Below, piece by piece: positions 49,857 through 59,928 of a DNA stretch of 64,000 nucleotides; the stretch's first letter is position 1, and each line of letters begins with the position of its first letter. This DNA comes from Thermoplasmata archaeon (GTDB taxonomy: Archaea; Thermoplasmatota; Thermoplasmata; Thermoplasmatales; GCA-001856825). The notes under the pieces were generated by a model. The model was not told the origin of the DNA, searched no databases, and saw only the letters and a list, made by a program, of their open reading frames with translations. Where the stretch lies: positions 1 to 64,000 of the forward strand of contig JAKAXD010000002.1 in the NCBI GenBank assembly GCA_021816725.1, in the 5' to 3' direction. Both the position numbers and the translations under genes were made by a program.

Positions 49857-51323
49857 GTGAACTGGCTCCTGATTATTGTTATATTGATTATTGCCTGGAC
49901 TGCGGTATATTACCTGGCAATAACAAAGCTAAAGAGCCATGTTGCTCCCTATGGTCCTGCACTCTTGATCAAGACACAGGCAGGTGTAAAGACCATCGAG
50001 AAGGTATCAAAATTCAAGTTCTGGGATTATTTCATTTCCTTTTATTATTATGCGCTGCCTTTCTTCGCGGCTGCAGGGGTGGCTCTACTGGTCTATGAAG
50101 CTTTCCTTGTACTGTCTATTCCAAGGAGCGCGGCACCTTCGCTTTCCTATGTGCTAGCTTTGCCGGGAATAAACCCCGCAATACCTATCGTGTGGGGAAT
50201 AATAGGCTTAATAGTAGCAGTTGCCCTCCATGAAGCGTCACATGGAATTGCCGCAAGAAGATTCGGGATTTCTGTCAGGAGCACAGGCCTTCTATGGCTC
50301 ATAATACCGGTAGGAGCATTTGTTGAGCCAGATGAGGAGGAAACAAAGAAGGCAGAACCAAAAACAAGGGCGAAGATTTTTGCCGCCGGACCAGGTATGA
50401 ATGTTACGCTTACCGTAATATTCCTAGTCCTTGCAATACTTGTTGCTTACTCGTTTGCACCCGTTCCTGGGGCCCCAGTTCAATCTTCGCTCATTCCAGC
50501 TTTTCACCCTGGTGACGTACTGCAATCAATAGATGGAATTTCCATCCCGAATATTACCGCACTATCTGATCTTTCCATTACCCCGGGGAATTATGTCAAC
50601 GTCACACTCCTAAGGAGCGGCCATGAGTTGACTGAAAGGGTGATGTACGGCGTGTACGTAACCGCCGTGTTGAAAAACTACCCTGCATATAACGCAGGTA
50701 TCACAACAGGAAGTGTCATTATTTCACTTGGGAACCAAAAGATCTCGAACATCACCAACTTCCAGAATTTGGAGGATACTTACAAGGCAGGACAAACAGT
50801 TTCTGTTGAAACATTCAACGGGACCAGTTATAACTTCTACAATATCACCTTTGCATCAAGGTATTCCTATCTGGTTTCAAGTGGAGTAGCAAATCCTGGC
50901 ATTCCAAAGGATTCCGCTTTCATGGGGATAGAAGTTTCTGTGCTTGGGCTCAGTCTATTTGACCAGTATTCCTATTTGAGCCTCATCAGGAACCCTGCTT
51001 CTGCTGGCCCTCTGGGATTCTTCGAATACCTCGGCCTACCTTTCCATTTTGAGCTCCCGCTTCCTTCTGTCCTCCTGTCGACAATATATTCAAACCCGAT
51101 TTTGCTTAACCTTGAGTATCTTTTTTACTGGCTCTTCTGGCTGAATTTTGCCCTTGGCCTGATGAATCTCTTGCCTATAGTTCCTCTTGACGGAGGGTAT
51201 GTTTTTCTCAACATCCCTGCACTGCAGAAAAACAAGAAAGCAAGAGATGCTATTGTAGCGGCGGTTAGCCTTATAGTGCTTTTCCTGATATTATGGGAAC
51301 TCATCGGCCCCAGAATAATCTAG
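49857..51323 (+). CDS. Site-2 protease (M50) with PDZ domain
   Basis: 488 aa, GTG start; VALHEASHGIAARRFG, FAAGPGMNVTLTVIF, PDZ-like region, LGLMNLLPIVPLDGGYVF. Confidence 0.92.
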   Translation: MNWLLIIVILIIAWTAVYYLAITKLKSHVAPYGPALLIKTQAGVKTIEKVSKFKFWDYFISFYYYALPFFAAAGVALLVYEAFLVLSIPRSAAPSLSYVLALPGINPAIPIVWGIIGLIVAVALHEASHGIAARRFGISVRSTGLLWLIIPVGAFVEPDEEETKKAEPKTRAKIFAAGPGMNVTLTVIFLVLAILVAYSFAPVPGAPVQSSLIPAFHPGDVLQSIDGISIPNITALSDLSITPGNYVNVTLLRSGHELTERVMYGVYVTAVLKNYPAYNAGITTGSVIISLGNQKISNITNFQNLEDTYKAGQTVSVETFNGTSYNFYNITFASRYSYLVSSGVANPGIPKDSAFMGIEVSVLGLSLFDQYSYLSLIRNPASAGPLGFFEYLGLPFHFELPLPSVLLSTIYSNPILLNLEYLFYWLFWLNFALGLMNLLPIVPLDGGYVFLNIPALQKNKKARDAIVAAVSLIVLFLILWELIGPRII

Positions 51324-51532
51324 ACAAGGCTCATCTGGAATTGGTTTCCTGAGCTTCTGCTTATTGCCAAATCGAAGTAGCTTACTGGTAGTTTTGAACT
51401 TTCGGAGAAGGAAAGTGCCTCTTTTTTGAATGACACAAAATTAGGGCAGAGATTGCATCTCGTGGTTTCATTTCTTAAAAAATTGCAGTTCCCGTTTGAA
51501 TTGTAAAAGCAGAATCTCCCGATTGACTCCAC
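51320..51532 (-). CDS. Candidate Cys-rich small protein (70 aa)
   Basis: GTG start preceded by AGGAGG (51548-51543, minus); MESIGRFCFYNSNGNCNFLRNETTRCNLCPNFVSF has four Cys in C-x7-C-x9-C-x2-C spacing. Confidence 0.5.
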   Translation of the reverse strand: MESIGRFCFYNSNGNCNFLRNETTRCNLCPNFVSFKKEALSFSESSKLPVSYFDLAISRSSGNQFQMSLV

Positions 51533-51608
51533 CGTTACTCAACCTCCTGTTCGATAAATACTTTGGTTCTTCAGGACTTTGAAATCAAGATTTAACTTAG
51601 ACTTTGAA

Positions 51609-52970
51609 TTACCCCACTTTTTGAGCTGCCCCTTTTTTTGCGTCGTAATTTGCCCTGACCTCTTCAAATTTCTTCAGTATACTTTCCGTAATCTCGATGG
51701 AGTTGCCCGTATAATCCAATGGCGACAATTTGATAATGTTCTTTCCGCTCCTTTTCCGTATATTTTCCCATAGTTCCCCTCCCTTTTCCCTTGCCTCCAT
51801 TGATGCCTGCCTGACAATCTCGTGAGCCTCCTGTCTACCGTATCCGTTATTCACTAGAGCCATAAGGTAAGCCTCCCCAAGTGCCATATCGTTGGCAAGT
51901 ACATTCTTAAGCATTACGTCCGAGTTTACCCTGAGCCCCCCGAGCACATAGATCATCTTGTTCAGTATGTCGTCTATGAGAATCGACACATACGGGATTA
52001 TGAATCGTTCTGAAGCGCTGTTAGTCAAATCCCTCTCGTGCCATAGAACTGCAGATTCGTGCATTGGGGTGACAAATCCTCTTATGATTCTGGCAAGTGA
52101 GACAATATTCTCGGATGTTACAGGATTTATCTTTTGGGCCATGGTACTGGAACCAACCTGTTTTGCCTCATTGAACGGCTCCTGAACTTCATTAATCTCG
52201 GTTCTTTGAAGATTTCTAACCTCTGTCGCAATTTTTTCCAGAGAGGTGGCGATATTTGCAACAATTGAAACGTACTCCACGTACCTGTCCCTGTCAACTA
52301 TTTGTGTTGGACCCTCCTCCTCATTAATTCCCAGGTTTCGCATCAACGTGGACTGCACCTTGATTGTATCCTTTCCGAGGGCAGCGCCCGTGCCTACTGC
52401 CCCCATGAATTTCCCTACTACCACTCTCTTTTTTGATTCTTCCACCCGAGCCAGGTGGCGCATCACTTCAGCCAGATATACGGAAGTTTTCAACCCAAAA
52501 GTTATCGGTAGTGCCTGCTGCCCGTGTGTTCTCCCAATCATGACAGTATGCTTGTTTTTCTTAGAAAGATCATACAATACTTCAGACAAACCTAGCAGGT
52601 CTCCAATCAATATTGAATAGAACCTCTTGAATTGCAGTGCGTTAACTGTATCTGTTATGTCATTGGACGTTGCACCTAAATGAACGAATCTTCCACTCTC
52701 CCCCGAAACTGAACTGAGCACCTTGACCATTGCCATCACATTGTGCCCTATTTCCGCTTCAACCCGCTTCACTTCCTTTATATCGACATGCTTTAGGTTG
52801 GCGTTCTTCCATATCTCCTCTGCTGCCTCCTTTGGCACTATTCCTATTTCTGCTTCTGCCTTGGCTAGAGACGCCTCGACCTCAAGCATGTATTCAAGAG
52901 TAGACTCTTCCGAGAATATCGCCTTGACCTCTTCCCTTCCGTATCTGTAATCCAGGGGAGAAACAATCAT
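51609..52970 (-). CDS. purB: Adenylosuccinate lyase
   Basis: 453 aa; HLGATSNDITDTVNALQ, IGRTHGQQALPITFG, GSSTMAQKINPVTSENIVSLAR. Confidence 0.97.
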   Translation of the reverse strand: MIVSPLDYRYGREEVKAIFSEESTLEYMLEVEASLAKAEAEIGIVPKEAAEEIWKNANLKHVDIKEVKRVEAEIGHNVMAMVKVLSSVSGESGRFVHLGATSNDITDTVNALQFKRFYSILIGDLLGLSEVLYDLSKKNKHTVMIGRTHGQQALPITFGLKTSVYLAEVMRHLARVEESKKRVVVGKFMGAVGTGAALGKDTIKVQSTLMRNLGINEEEGPTQIVDRDRYVEYVSIVANIATSLEKIATEVRNLQRTEINEVQEPFNEAKQVGSSTMAQKINPVTSENIVSLARIIRGFVTPMHESAVLWHERDLTNSASERFIIPYVSILIDDILNKMIYVLGGLRVNSDVMLKNVLANDMALGEAYLMALVNNGYGRQEAHEIVRQASMEAREKGGELWENIRKRSGKNIIKLSPLDYTGNSIEITESILKKFEEVRANYDAKKGAAQKVG

Positions 52971-53282
52971 ATCAAAATATCGGGATTTAGAATAACTATA
53001 TTTCTATCTTAAGAGAGGCTGCCATAAACCCTAGAAACTTAAGCTTTTTACCTTGAAGGTCCCACTGGAAATTCTCCTGATTATTGAAAGTTCTACAAAG
53101 ATTATGTAAACAATCACCAAGGCTCATTGTTACAATTGAAATAAAGACGACAGTGACCTGGAAGAATACTGTACCCCAGCAGCTTAGACGAGATGCTTCA
53201 TTCTGTGCCCTCCATTTCCAAATAAAGGGTAAATTACCGATGAGAAAAATGACACGCCTCAATCTCAGTTTCAAGGTAGTGG

Positions 53283-54485
53283 TCAAATTATCTGCAGGAT
53301 AGAGAATAGTCCGAGCCCAACTGCAAGTACCATGAATACGTAGAGAAATACAGTTCTAGGCATCCCTATCCTATACTGGCCCATGATCTTCTCGTTAGAT
53401 CCTATTCGTATTACCACTAGAAGTGGCAGAGCCAAGGCTATGGAACTCAATACCATGATGTCGAGCGCAAGATTGATGAGATTGGTTATTAGGAGGGTCA
53501 ATATTGCAGCCGGTATTATCTCAACCAGATAGATGCTATAGAATTTCTTCTGCTTTCTGAAACCCCTATTAAAGCTCCCTCCCATCTTGAGTACATCTGA
53601 TAGTGAATACGACATACTCATGGATATTACAAACATGGCAAGGAGTCCTGCGACACCCAATGCAATTGCAAAAATCAGTGGACCAATTGGGCCTACTACG
53701 TGACTCAAGGCGGATGCGACGTAAGTGACTGAATTTCCATTAATAAACCCGTCCTGCGCTAGCTTCCATGAGAATACAACAATGGCAATCATGAGACCTT
53801 CGGATGCAATGGCTCCCTGAAGCGTGCCCCAGCTTTCCTTCTTCATGCCGGATATCTTGATCCCTGCGTCCACATCTGCTGCCTGATGATAGAAAAGCAT
53901 CCATGGCATTATCACGGCTCCGATGTTTGCAGCAATCAAAAAATAGAATGAATCAGACGGAACGAAGGGAACGAAGTCTCCTAAATGTACGTGATGAGGG
54001 TATACAAGGAAGTCTAAGACAACAAAGAGGAATAATAGGAATCCCATTGCAACGAGAAATACCTCTATTTTCTTGTATTTGCCAGTGATAATGACAAGCG
54101 TATGGACCACTACAACAAAAATTATTGCAACGATTATCGGAATACCTATTATTGAGGCTGCCACTGCAATGCCTGCAAATTCCCCTACGTAAGCGGCGAA
54201 ATCTATAACCGCTGTACCTGCAACTGCAGTTACTGTCCATCCGTGCCCAAAATGTTGAGAAATCACCTGTCCCAAGGTCTTTCCAGTCACAGCCCCTATC
54301 CTCGAGGATGTGTCTTGAACGAAATAAAGCGGTATTATCAAGACTATAAGGAATATTATCAGGTGGGCCTTGAATTCTATGCCTGATTGAATTGCGGTTA
54401 TAACACTCGGTGCATCCAGATCAGCCAACATAACAACCCATCCGGGTCCCAGTACTGGAAGCAGTTTCTTAAGAGTCGGGTTCAT
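53283..54485 (-). CDS. Nramp-family divalent metal transporter
   Basis: 400 aa; LGPGWVVMLADLDAPSVITAIQSG, SRIGAVTGKTLGQVI, ANIGAVIMPWMLFYHQAADVD. Confidence 0.93.
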   Translation of the reverse strand: MNPTLKKLLPVLGPGWVVMLADLDAPSVITAIQSGIEFKAHLIIFLIVLIIPLYFVQDTSSRIGAVTGKTLGQVISQHFGHGWTVTAVAGTAVIDFAAYVGEFAGIAVAASIIGIPIIVAIIFVVVVHTLVIITGKYKKIEVFLVAMGFLLFLFVVLDFLVYPHHVHLGDFVPFVPSDSFYFLIAANIGAVIMPWMLFYHQAADVDAGIKISGMKKESWGTLQGAIASEGLMIAIVVFSWKLAQDGFINGNSVTYVASALSHVVGPIGPLIFAIALGVAGLLAMFVISMSMSYSLSDVLKMGGSFNRGFRKQKKFYSIYLVEIIPAAILTLLITNLINLALDIMVLSSIALALPLLVVIRIGSNEKIMGQYRIGMPRTVFLYVFMVLAVGLGLFSILQII

Positions 54486-54496
54486 TTCAATTCATT

Positions 54497-55192
54497 TTAG
54501 AGCTGGTGGGCATTCTCAAGGGAAATGGAGGTGCTAACATGATGAGTGTTGTTGAGTGCTATTGGTTTATCCCCCGGTCTCAGCCTGATCGTCCTTCCCA
54601 TCTGGATGGGTACCTTCAGCTCGCCATTTTGACCTGTCAGGTAGAGACTGTCTCCCCCCTTCTCCAGTCTGACGGGCATCCCTGGCGTTGAACCGGCATC
54701 CAGAAGCTTCTTCAGAAAAGAATATTCCTCAAGCACCTGCCTTACAAGATAATACTTGCCTTCGGGAGCGTCGGAAGCACTTACCTCTATCATCTTCCGG
54801 TCTGGTTCAATGGGGTTACCGTGGGGGCAGTAGTCGGGCGATCCCATTTTCCTGTATAGATTTGACAGGAGTTTGTCAGGAAAATCGTGCTCGAGGTCCA
54901 TTACTGCATTGTGGACTTCGTCCCATGGAACTTCTAGAAATGCGTATGCAAAGTGCTCAGTGATCCGATGAGCCCTAATCATCTGCATTGCATTTACATA
55001 CCCGTCCCTAGTAAACCTCAGCCCCTGTTTGCCCACAATCAGCTGTTTTTCCCTTTCCAGCCTGTGAATTCCTTCCCAGGCCGATGGAAGAGAGATGCTC
55101 AACCGCTGGGCCACGCTCTTTTCGTTGACAAATTCGTAACTTTCGTTTAGCTCCCATATCGCCAAGAGATAATCCTCGGCATTATGTTTCAC
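54497..55192 (-). CDS. DtxR-family metal-dependent transcriptional regulator
   Basis: 231 aa, GTG start; EDYLLAIWELNE...VAQRLSISLPSAWEGIHRLEREKQLIV, MIRAHRITEHFAYAFLEVPWDEVHNAVMDLEH, FeoA/SH3-like C-terminus. Confidence 0.92.
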   Translation of the reverse strand: MKHNAEDYLLAIWELNESYEFVNEKSVAQRLSISLPSAWEGIHRLEREKQLIVGKQGLRFTRDGYVNAMQMIRAHRITEHFAYAFLEVPWDEVHNAVMDLEHDFPDKLLSNLYRKMGSPDYCPHGNPIEPDRKMIEVSASDAPEGKYYLVRQVLEEYSFLKKLLDAGSTPGMPVRLEKGGDSLYLTGQNGELKVPIQMGRTIRLRPGDKPIALNNTHHVSTSISLENAHQL

Positions 55193-55197
55193 TTCAG

Positions 55198-55219
55198 TTA
55201 ATTAGGGTAGCCTAATTAA
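55198..55219. promoter_or_regulatory. Candidate DtxR-family operator
   Basis: TTAATTAGG-GTAG-CCTAATTAA, perfect 9-bp inverted repeat 6-27 bp upstream of the DtxR gene start codon. Confidence 0.8.
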
Positions 55220-55328
55220 AGATTGCTAAAGGCTTGGTCAAGCAAATCCAATACATTGCAAACTTGATCCGCAGATGAATTTGGAGCAGGTACATAAATT
55301 ATAATATTTCTTACTTGTTCGTTATTAA

Positions 55329-55967
55329 ATGAAACCATACGTGAAGATAAATTTCGCCTGCTCCATGGATGGGAGGATCGCCTTAAGAGGGGGTAAGGCA
55401 TTCAAATTCTCTAACAATGAGGATCTTGCCAGGGTACATAGGATACGTTCGGAATCTGACATAATCTTGGTAGGAAGGAACACCATAAACCTGGACGATC
55501 CTAAATTGGTGGTCAACGAGAAATATCATAAATCTGACCACATCCCAGATGCAGCCATACTGGACTCCAACCTGACTGTCAATTATGAAGCTAGGGTATT
55601 CACATATCCAAGGAAGGTAGTGATCTTCTGTGGGAGTGGGGCAAAGGATGAAAAAATCCCTGTCAACCTGCGATCGAAGATAGTTCTGAGGAAGAGCGAA
55701 ACGTCCCGCCCTGATTCCGGGTTCGTTCTTAGGGAACTTGGGAAAATGGGATATTCTAGGATAATGATAGAAGGCGGGAAATCAGTCATAACATCCTTTA
55801 TCTCTGAAGGAAACTGGGATGAGATCTCTATATTCTACTCCCCGGTCATGATGGGAGAGGAGGGCATACCAATGTTCGGGGTAGCAGAATATCCGATAGA
55901 ACTAGGTACACCCGAAGTGTCTAAATTGGGGAAGGGTTTTTTGGTTAGAATCAAAAAAGGATTATAA
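55329..55967 (+). CDS. RibD C-terminal-type reductase (archaeal 2,5-diamino-6-ribosylamino-pyrimidinone phosphate reductase-like)
   Basis: 212 aa; PYVKINFACSMDGRIALRGG, HRIRSESDIILVGRNTINLDDPKL, MIEGGKSVITSFI. Confidence 0.9.
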   Translation: MKPYVKINFACSMDGRIALRGGKAFKFSNNEDLARVHRIRSESDIILVGRNTINLDDPKLVVNEKYHKSDHIPDAAILDSNLTVNYEARVFTYPRKVVIFCGSGAKDEKIPVNLRSKIVLRKSETSRPDSGFVLRELGKMGYSRIMIEGGKSVITSFISEGNWDEISIFYSPVMMGEEGIPMFGVAEYPIELGTPEVSKLGKGFLVRIKKGL

Positions 55968-55981
55968 TCATATACGATTCA

Positions 55982-57202
55982 TTGTATATGGACGGCAAGA
56001 AGAAGATTGAATGGGCAATGAAATGGATGCCCGTACTGGATATGATAAGGAAGGATTTCATCTCAAGCAAGCCTTTCAAGGGAATGAATATATCAATGGC
56101 CCTTCACCTGGAGGCCAAGACTGCAGTACTTGCTTACACTTTGAAACAGGGCGGGGCAAGAGTGAGCATAGCTGGGTGCAACCCCCTGAGTACGGACGAT
56201 GAAGTGGCAAAATCCCTAAAGGAAGACTACGGGTTGAATGTATATGCCAAGCGTGGACTCACCAAGGAAGAATACTATGAGAGCCTGTCAAATACGATTG
56301 ATGTAGAACCTGACATAATAATAGACGATGGAGGTGATCTTACAGGACTGGTGCACAACGACAAAAGTGTTTACAAGAACATCAAGGGAGGAAATGAGGA
56401 GACTACAACCGGGGTTGTCAGGTTAAAAAACATGGAAAAAGCGGGTGCCCTCAAGTTCCCAATGTTTGACGTAAATGATGCACTGATGAAGCACCTTTTC
56501 GACAACAGATATGGAACTGGACAAAGCACGATAGACGGAATATTGACTGCCACTAACCTGGTCATCGCTGGAAAGAACGTGGTAGTAGGAGGGTACGGAT
56601 GGTGTGGAAGAGGGATAGCTAACAAGATGAGGGGTCTAGGGGCAAATGTTACCGTAACAGAGATAGACCCATTCAAATCCATAGAAGCGCACATGGACGG
56701 TTTCAGAGTAAAACAGATGAAGGATGCAATAAGTGACGCTGATTTTGTCATAACTGCGACGGGCGTGAAGGATATAGTAACACCGGAACTCCTAAGGTAT
56801 GCCAAGGATGGGATAATCCTGGCAAACTCAGGCCACTTCAACAACGAGGTTGCAGTCGATGATATTGAAAAGGTGTTTGGAAAGGGGAAGGAAGTGAGGA
56901 AGAATGTTACTCAATACAATGTTGGGAAGAAGAAGGCATACGTCCTGTCAGATGGGCGTCTTGTAAATCTTGCATCAGGTCAGGGGCATCCTGCGGAAAT
57001 TATGGACCTTTCTTTCTCAATACAAGCACTAACTGCTCGGTTCATTGCAGACAACCCTCCAAAGAATCCGGGAGTTTATCCTGTACCTCACGAAATCGAC
57101 CTGGATGTTGCAAATTCATATTTACATTCCTACGGAATAAAGATCGATAAACTAACGAAGGAGCAAATGAGATATATCAATTCGTGGCAGGAAGGAACCT
57201 GA
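55982..57202 (+). CDS. ahcY: Adenosylhomocysteinase
   Basis: 406 aa; MALHLEAKTAVLAYTLKQGGA, NRYGTGQSTIDGILTATNLVIAGKNVVVGGYGWCGRGIANKMRGLGA, NSGHFNNEV. Confidence 0.97.
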   Translation: MYMDGKKKIEWAMKWMPVLDMIRKDFISSKPFKGMNISMALHLEAKTAVLAYTLKQGGARVSIAGCNPLSTDDEVAKSLKEDYGLNVYAKRGLTKEEYYESLSNTIDVEPDIIIDDGGDLTGLVHNDKSVYKNIKGGNEETTTGVVRLKNMEKAGALKFPMFDVNDALMKHLFDNRYGTGQSTIDGILTATNLVIAGKNVVVGGYGWCGRGIANKMRGLGANVTVTEIDPFKSIEAHMDGFRVKQMKDAISDADFVITATGVKDIVTPELLRYAKDGIILANSGHFNNEVAVDDIEKVFGKGKEVRKNVTQYNVGKKKAYVLSDGRLVNLASGQGHPAEIMDLSFSIQALTARFIADNPPKNPGVYPVPHEIDLDVANSYLHSYGIKIDKLTKEQMRYINSWQEGT

Positions 57203-57263
57203 TTAATTTCAGCATCAATATTTTCCAGGCAAATCATAAATAATCAATATTGGATATGGCGGT

Positions 57264-58322
57264 GTGCCGTTTGAGAAACTGGCCGAGATGATACTCCCCA
57301 GGGAGGTCATTGGGGGCCATGGTGCAATCGAAAGGATCGGCGAAGTGTTCAAAAAACTCACGATATCGCAGAGGAGCATAATAGTCACGGGCAGGAATAC
57401 TGTCAAACTGGCCGGAGACAGAGTCAAAGGGCTCCTCGAGGCCTCAGGCATAGATACTGAAATAATAATCACTGATTACGCTACGGAAGAGAACGTAGAG
57501 ATGGTTAAAGCTCAAACCAAGGACTTTAATGCAAATATCATCATTGGAATAGGGGGAGGGACTAAGATCGACATTGCCAAGAAGAGTGCATTTGACCTTG
57601 GGCTAGATTTTATCTCAATACCCACCTCTGCTAGCCATGACGGTGTTGCTAGTCCCAGGGCATCTATCATAAAGAATGGGCTGTCAACATCTGTAGAAGC
57701 TACCATGCCTGCAGCAATCATTGCAGACACGGAAATAATAGTCAAGGCGCCATTCAGATTCCTAGCGGCAGGGGCAGCTGACGTACTTTCCAACCTGCCT
57801 GCCCTCAGGGACTGGAATTTGGGGCACAGGTTGAAGGGGGAGAGAGTCAGCAGCTCCGCTTATTCAATCTCTGAATTTGCCGCAAAGGAAATAATCAATA
57901 ATGCATCTCAGATCAAACCTCACGTTGAAGAAAGCGTTTGGCTCGTGATCAAGCAGATAGTATTCTCTGGAATAGCAATGAGCATTGCGGGGAGTTCCAG
58001 ACCTGCTTCGGGTTCGGAGCACATGTTTGCCCATGCTGTCGACACCATAAAGAAAGGAAACGGACTGCACGGCGAATTGTGCGGTATCGGCTCAATAATT
58101 GCCATGTACCTGCACGGCGCTGATTGGATGACTATAAAGAACACGCTTCAGACTATCGGGGCTCCGACTACCCTGGACCAGGTCTCGCTGACGGAGGAAG
58201 ATGCAATACAGGCACTTATGATGGCACATAAGACAAAGCCCGACAGATATACGATACTGGGAGAAAGTGGCCTCAGCGAAAGCGCTGCGATGGAAGCGTT
58301 GCGCATCACGGGAGTTTCATAA
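57264..58322 (+). CDS. egsA: sn-Glycerol-1-phosphate dehydrogenase
   Basis: 352 aa; NIIIGIGGGTKIDIAKKSAFDLGLDFISIPTSASHDGVASPRASI, SSRPASGSEHMFAHAVD. Confidence 0.96.
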   Translation: MPFEKLAEMILPREVIGGHGAIERIGEVFKKLTISQRSIIVTGRNTVKLAGDRVKGLLEASGIDTEIIITDYATEENVEMVKAQTKDFNANIIIGIGGGTKIDIAKKSAFDLGLDFISIPTSASHDGVASPRASIIKNGLSTSVEATMPAAIIADTEIIVKAPFRFLAAGAADVLSNLPALRDWNLGHRLKGERVSSSAYSISEFAAKEIINNASQIKPHVEESVWLVIKQIVFSGIAMSIAGSSRPASGSEHMFAHAVDTIKKGNGLHGELCGIGSIIAMYLHGADWMTIKNTLQTIGAPTTLDQVSLTEEDAIQALMMAHKTKPDRYTILGESGLSESAAMEALRITGVS

Positions 58323-58744
58323 TGGTCATAACGCTCGTTCCAAAGAACATTGCAAAGGATGGATCGGTATTCCAGTATTTCGCCCCCGCTCCGGAATGCA
58401 ACGTTTGCAACCTTAAGAACGTCTGCCACAATCTTACACCTGGTTCATACTACAAGGTTGTCAAATTCAGGGAGAAGGAGCACAAATGCTTCATTCACGA
58501 ATATGACAAGGTGTATACTGTTGAAGTGGTTGAGGTCAGTAGGAGCATAATGATCCCCTTGAAGATAGCAAAGGAGGGGGCAAAGGTAACTTATAAGAGA
58601 CCAGAGTGTGATGATTATGAATGTAAGCTGGCAGGTATATGCATTCTGAGCTATATGAAGGACAGATCAAAGATCAAAGTCAATGAAGTGCTTGAAAACA
58701 AATGCCCCAGAGGCTTAGGCCTGGTTGAAACCAAGATAGAATGA
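58322..58744 (+). CDS. UPF0179 family protein
   Basis: 140 aa Cys-rich; CNVCNLKNVCHNLTPGSYYKVVKFREKEHKCFIHEYDKVYTVEVVE, CDDYECKLAGICILSYM. Confidence 0.88.
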   Translation: MVITLVPKNIAKDGSVFQYFAPAPECNVCNLKNVCHNLTPGSYYKVVKFREKEHKCFIHEYDKVYTVEVVEVSRSIMIPLKIAKEGAKVTYKRPECDDYECKLAGICILSYMKDRSKIKVNEVLENKCPRGLGLVETKIE

Positions 58745-59928
58745 GCTTACTTGTCGGAATTATAGGGAAGCCAAATGTTGGAAAGAGCACATTTTTCTCC
58801 GCTCTTACGGAAAATCCTGTAGAGATAGCGGACTATCCATTTACCACTATAGAATCAAACAAGGGGGTCACCTATATAAGGGCAAAATGCCCTGAGACGG
58901 ATATCGGAAGGAAATGCAATCCTAAGCTTGGAAAGTGTGTAAGTGGGGTAAGGCTTGTTCCTGTTGAATTGATAGACGTCGCTGGATTGGTACCTGGGGC
59001 CCACGAAGGCAAGGGGCTTGGAAACAAATTCCTCGACGACCTCAGGAGGGCAGATGGCTTCATACAGGTAGTCGACTCAACCGGTTCCCTGGACCATAAT
59101 GGGATTAATGTTGGAAGAGGCAAGGTAGACCCATTGAGCGATGCGGAATTTGTGCAAAATGAAATCGGGTTGTGGCTAGCAGGCATCATATCAGATGGCC
59201 TTATAAGAAACCTGAGGAAACTCGAGAGTGAAGGCGGCAAGCTGGATGCGGTAATAGCAGAGAAGGTTTCTGGACTTGGAATCGATCCAAAAGAGGTATC
59301 CGCTGCCATCAGGAACGCAGGAATACCCAGCAATCTCAAGGAGTGGGATGACCAGGTTACCCTAAGACTTTCAAAGGAAATAATAAGACTATCCAAACCA
59401 GGGATAATAGTTGCCAGCAAGGCAGACAAGATCGAACAATCTGAAGCAGCAAAATTGAGGGAAAGGGGAGCTCTCGTTGTTTCAGGGGACTATGAGCTTG
59501 TACTGAGGAGGGCATCAAAGGCAGGACTGATAGACTATTTCCCAGGAAATGACTACTTCACGATCATAGACGAGGGAAAATTGAACATTGCCCAGAAAGA
59601 AGCACTGAAGAAGGTCAGTGACTTCCTTAAGGCCAACAATGGAACACAAACCCAGGAAGCGGTAGAGTATCTTGTTTATGATGTTCTTAAGATGATAGTT
59701 GTCTATCCTGTAGAGGATGAAAACCACTGGACAGACAAGAATGGAAACACACTCCCTGATGCAATCCTCATGAAACAGGGGTCAACCGCAATCGACCTTG
59801 CATACAAGGTTCATTCCGATCTGGGGGAAAAATTCATCAGGGCAGTAAATGGACGGACAAAGAGGGTTCTTGGGAGGGATTACCAGCTGCAGGACGGAGA
59901 TGTCATTAAGATTGTCGCTGCCCACTGA
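58741..59928 (+). CDS. YchF-like (Obg-superfamily) GTPase/ATPase
   Basis: 395 aa; IGKPNVGKSTFFSALTENPVEIADYPFTTIESNKGV, IDVAGLVPGAHEGKGLGNKFLDDLRRADGFIQVVD, C-terminal TGS domain. Confidence 0.93.
   Translation: MSLLVGIIGKPNVGKSTFFSALTENPVEIADYPFTTIESNKGVTYIRAKCPETDIGRKCNPKLGKCVSGVRLVPVELIDVAGLVPGAHEGKGLGNKFLDDLRRADGFIQVVDSTGSLDHNGINVGRGKVDPLSDAEFVQNEIGLWLAGIISDGLIRNLRKLESEGGKLDAVIAEKVSGLGIDPKEVSAAIRNAGIPSNLKEWDDQVTLRLSKEIIRLSKPGIIVASKADKIEQSEAAKLRERGALVVSGDYELVLRRASKAGLIDYFPGNDYFTIIDEGKLNIAQKEALKKVSDFLKANNGTQTQEAVEYLVYDVLKMIVVYPVEDENHWTDKNGNTLPDAILMKQGSTAIDLAYKVHSDLGEKFIRAVNGRTKRVLGRDYQLQDGDVIKIVAAH

Noticed and set aside
52996-53302. Two overlapping short ORFs (96 aa minus, 72 aa plus) between purB and the Nramp gene
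   Set aside because: No family resemblance, opposite-strand mirror pair, most likely chance ORFs.
58872-59429. 185 aa minus-strand ORF
   Set aside because: Antisense shadow of the YchF-like GTPase gene.
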